Part shown: one piece after another, positions 62,118 to 64,000 of the stretch | Position numbering within the stretch: position 1 is the first letter of the stretch | How the letters are laid out: each line of letters opens with the position of its first letter | Source: Bacteroidales bacterium | Lineage (GTDB): Bacteria; Bacteroidota; Bacteroidia; Bacteroidales; P3 | DNA length: 64,000 nt | Assembly: GCA_016292015.1 (NCBI GenBank) | Contig: JAEEZY010000003.1 | Span: forward strand, 16,073-80,072 | Direction: 5' to 3' | The notes under the pieces: model-generated | Databases searched by the model: none | Seen by the model: the letters and a program-made list of their open reading frames with translations, nothing else | What the model was told of the DNA's origin: nothing | Program-made: the position numbers and the translations under genes

Positions 62118-62456
62118 TCTAATTCTCGCCGGTTATATACCATCGGCACATCGGTTTTGTTTTAAAAATTATTTGTTGTCAGGCCAATAAAAGTTTGCAC
62201 ATAAAAAGAGCGTGGCCTTTTAGTTTTCATCGGTACTTTGAGGTCTTCGACTACCTTTACACTCCAATTACAACGTACAAGTCCACGCCGAGCGTGAAAG
62301 CCGTCGCTTTTGTCTGGAGTGTAATTTGAAAGTGTCGAAGTTCCAAAGTACCAGATAAGCTACTTCGCTTTTTCCTATTCTATGATGTGCATACTAAACT
62401 ATGCGCTATGTTTCATTGGCATTTGTGTTCGTTAATACTCATTTTGCTTTTCTGTC
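62118..62456. other. Gap with long imperfect inverted repeat (62232-62352)
   Basis: GGTACTTTGAGGTCTTCGAC at 62232-62251 and GTCGAAGTTCCAAAGTACC at about 62334-62352 pair as outer arms. ACACTCCA and TGGAGTGT pair further in. The whole could fold as one hairpin of about 120 nt. No open frame fits. Confidence 0.7.
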
Positions 62457-62780
62457 TTATTGTCGCGACTTAATCATTGTTTCCAGCGTATTCTCGTCGC
62501 GGCGGTTGTTCCATATTGCAATCAAAGTTATCACATCATCCTCCACACAATATATTATGGATACTTTCTTGATATGCATGATTCGTACTTCGTTACCGCG
62601 GAATGTCAACCCTTCATAGTTCATGCCAAGGTTCGGAAAGGTGCAAAGATAATCCACGCGTTGCCGTATGACGGATTCTGCTTTGCGTGCGGACTTTTCG
62701 CCAAACTCCGCATACACATAGCCAATCTCATGATACATGTCATCGAGGGCTTGACTCAGCCACCGATACTTATAGGCCAT
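62457..62780 (-). CDS. ParE/RelE-family toxin
   Basis: 107 residues from the ATG at 62780. An earlier in-frame ATG at 62819 is less likely because it would overlap the antitoxin by 50 bp and add a tail that the family lacks. ALDDMYHEIGYVYAEFGEKSA, LCTFPNLGMNYEGL and VRIMHIKKVSIIYCVEDDVITLIAIW follow the ParE/RelE fold, ending in the usual R-rich strand. ParE types poison gyrase and RelE types cut mRNA on ribosomes. The sequence does not decide between them. Overlaps the antitoxin stop by 11 bp. Confidence 0.88.
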   Translation of the reverse strand: MAYKYRWLSQALDDMYHEIGYVYAEFGEKSARKAESVIRQRVDYLCTFPNLGMNYEGLTFRGNEVRIMHIKKVSIIYCVEDDVITLIAIWNNRRDENTLETMIKSRQ

Positions 62781-63045
62781 ATCTTTCACGAATTTGTGCG
62801 AATCCTGCTTCGCCATCAATGTATGTGGCGTTGCCCGATTCCATCAGGCGCAGACGTTCCTCGACAATGGCTTTCATCTCCTCCTCGGTGTGGGCGATGG
62901 ACGAACCGCTGTGTGGTTCGGCAGTCAAATCCTCGACCAAGGCATCGACATGGCTTTGCAGCCAGCGTCCGAAAGACTCGCGGCTGAACGAGGGCTGAAG
63001 TTTCTGCAGCGCAGCCTCGTCAACGGTTATATTGTACGTACACAT
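62770..63045 (-). CDS. Antitoxin partner of the ParE/RelE-family toxin
   Basis: 91 residues from the ATG at 63045 (MCTYNITVDEAALQKLQPSF). An alternative start lies 30 bp upstream. The N-terminal strand-helix-helix resembles ribbon-helix-helix type dimers that bind their own promoter. The C-terminal part (EERLRLMESGNATYIDGEAGFAQIRERYGL) is the likely toxin-binding tail. First in the operon, behind a consensus promoter at 63073-63103. Confidence 0.8.
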   Translation of the reverse strand: MCTYNITVDEAALQKLQPSFSRESFGRWLQSHVDALVEDLTAEPHSGSSIAHTEEEMKAIVEERLRLMESGNATYIDGEAGFAQIRERYGL

Positions 63046-63072
63046 AGCTATTGTCGTTAATTGTTTCGACTG

Positions 63073-63103
63073 CAAAAATACAAATTATTTCACAATCGGC
63101 AAA
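63073..63103 (-). promoter_or_regulatory. Bacteroidota-type promoter of the toxin-antitoxin operon
   Basis: Minus strand TTTG (63103-63100), 19-nt spacer, TATTTTTG (63080-63073), 28 nt before the antitoxin ATG. Confidence 0.7.
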
Positions 63104-63129
63104 AACAGCGCTGTTTTGCAAATTGTTTG

Positions 63130-63137
63130 TACTTTTG
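63130..63137 (+). promoter_or_regulatory. -7 box of the 63158 lipoprotein gene
   Basis: TACTTTTG, 20 nt before the ATG at 63158. Divergent from the toxin-antitoxin promoter. Confidence 0.55.
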
Positions 63138-63157
63138 CAGATGTAAATTTGTGTTTT

Positions 63158-63658
63158 ATGAAAGCGAGACATTATATATTAATAGTTGCGGCGGCGATGA
63201 TGGCGGCTTGCGACCCTGGTCACGATGACGACGTGGTGTTATGCAACAAGACTGACGTTTCCGTCACCGTGCTTCCGAGCCAACGCGACGAGCAGGAGGC
63301 ATACTATTCGAGATATGAGAACTACACCATAGCCGCGGGCGAAGAGGTTGTGGTGGTAAACAACGGCGGCATTGGCCAATCCTCTCGCGATGGGTGCGAA
63401 TATTGGCTTCTGCAGTATCTTGCCGACAGCGTCACGTTCCGCTTTGCCGACGGCAGTGAGGTGACATACCACAGCGATGACACCACCGATGCCATAAGCC
63501 CCTTCAACCTCGCCTCGGAGCTGTTCTCCTACGACGAAAAGCTGAGCACAGACCTCTGGTTCCATGACAATCCATACTACGGCAGGCTGACATTCTCCAT
63601 AACCAAAGCGCACCTTGAAGCCGCAAGAACGCCGGTCAACGACACAATTTCGGACTGA
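63158..63658 (+). CDS. Lipoprotein of unknown function
   Basis: 166 residues from the ATG at 63158. The longer frame upstream lacks a signal peptide at its start and crosses the promoter. The lipobox MAAC gives lipid anchoring at Cys18. The mature domain is beta-rich and acidic. No motif recognised. YTIAAGEEVVVVNNGGIGQ and VTFRFADGSEVTYHSDDTTD look like strands of a small sandwich. Likely single-gene transcript. Confidence 0.75.
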   Translation: MKARHYILIVAAAMMAACDPGHDDDVVLCNKTDVSVTVLPSQRDEQEAYYSRYENYTIAAGEEVVVVNNGGIGQSSRDGCEYWLLQYLADSVTFRFADGSEVTYHSDDTTDAISPFNLASELFSYDEKLSTDLWFHDNPYYGRLTFSITKAHLEAARTPVNDTISD

Positions 63659-63683
63659 CACGCAAACATCGCGAAAAAGTTTG

Positions 63684-63691
63684 TACCTTTG
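63684..63691 (+). promoter_or_regulatory. -7 box of the DUF1015 gene
   Basis: TACCTTTG about 45 nt upstream of the ATG at 63736. No clear -33 TTTG. Confidence 0.5.
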
Positions 63692-63735
63692 CAGACGTGA
63701 AAAAAATACATTAACACAAACGATATTTCATCAAC

Positions 63736-64000
63736 ATGAGCATTATCAAACCTTTCAAGGGCTTTCGCCCGCCCATCGACATCGTCGAGAAACTGGCTTC
63801 GCGTCCTTACGACGTGCTGAACTCCGAAGAGGCCCGCGTGGAGTGCGAGGGCAACCCCTACAGCCTCCTGCACGTGACCAAGGCTGAGATAGACCTGCCC
63901 AAGGGCACCGACGAGCACTCGCCCGAGGTGTATCTGCAGGTGGTGAAGAACTACAACCTGTTCAAGGACCTCGGATGGCTGGTGAAGGATGAGGAGGAAA
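63736..64000 (+). CDS. DUF1015 family protein (5' part only)
   Basis: The first 88 residues are visible. The frame runs off the window end. MSIIKPFKGFRPPIDIVEKLASRPYDVLNSEEA and GNPYSLLHVTKAEIDLP match the N-terminus of the DUF1015 family. These are conserved bacterial proteins of about 400 residues, often annotated as putative SpoOJ/ParA/ParB/RepB-related, with no firmly proven activity. In many Bacteroidota the gene lies close to serine/glycerate metabolism genes, but the downstream context is not visible here. Confidence 0.85.
   Translation, partial: MSIIKPFKGFRPPIDIVEKLASRPYDVLNSEEARVECEGNPYSLLHVTKAEIDLPKGTDEHSPEVYLQVVKNYNLFKDLGWLVKDEEE

Overview
The window looks like chromosomal DNA of an anaerobic Bacteroidales-type bacterium (Bacteroidota). 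Supporting signs are a T9SS C-terminal sorting domain, a GldH-like gliding lipoprotein, many SPase II lipoproteins with a Cys near residue 20, a lid-less adenylate kinase, pyruvate phosphate dikinase, an iron-sulfur L-serine dehydratase, and promoters of the Bacteroidota form TTTG-N19/20-TAnnTTTG. No rRNA, tRNA, CRISPR array, integrase or transposase was seen. Most genes are housekeeping and fairly GC-rich. The accessory patches are more AT-rich.

Layout. 0-13 kb: an M23 peptidase (cut by the window edge), lpdA, an AT-rich pair of small membrane proteins, a DUF6261 protein, then a minus-strand metabolic block (DUF975 membrane protein, pruA, a tyrosine phosphatase, L-serine dehydratase, ppdK). 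13.7-22 kb: an OmpA-like protein, gapA, a fabG-like reductase, a metal-chelate binding lipoprotein with a mini-zincin-like partner, asd, gldH and uvrC. 22-29.5 kb: an HEPN/MNT toxin-antitoxin pair with a frameshifted toxin, a repeat-filled gap, and a five-gene minus-strand locus for cell-surface proteins (lipoprotein, outer-membrane barrel, T9SS-sorted protein, a ten-repeat tail-fibre-like protein, and a protein with fibronectin-like repeats) behind a roughly 300-nt structured leader. 29.7-43.4 kb: groESL with a textbook sigma-54 promoter, a nucleoside phosphorylase, a Ser/Thr-rich exported protein, a 1989-residue alpha-2-macroglobulin-like protein, topB and prmA. 44.4-53.5 kb: an nrnA-like phosphatase, three FKBP lipoproteins in a row, adk, obgE, a PAP2 phosphatase, an unknown exported protein and dxs. 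53.6-64 kb: a short-chain dehydrogenase and an aldehyde dehydrogenase, an operon of sigma-54 activator, aroA and miaA, then dnaG, a 34-residue zinc-ribbon gene, a ParE/RelE-type toxin-antitoxin pair, a lipoprotein and a DUF1015 gene cut by the window end.

The most unusual feature is the intergenic DNA. Several unrelated families of degenerate tandem repeats with periods of 7, 8, 9 and 21 bp recur across the window, often several families side by side in one gap. Members of the same families also sit in frame inside conserved enzymes and proteins (asd, dxs, topB, the macroglobulin, and the end of a short-chain dehydrogenase), always reading in a stop-free direction. This suggests an active process that seeds short-period repeats through this genome, and I know of no described system that matches it. 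No mobile-element enzyme was found next to any of them.
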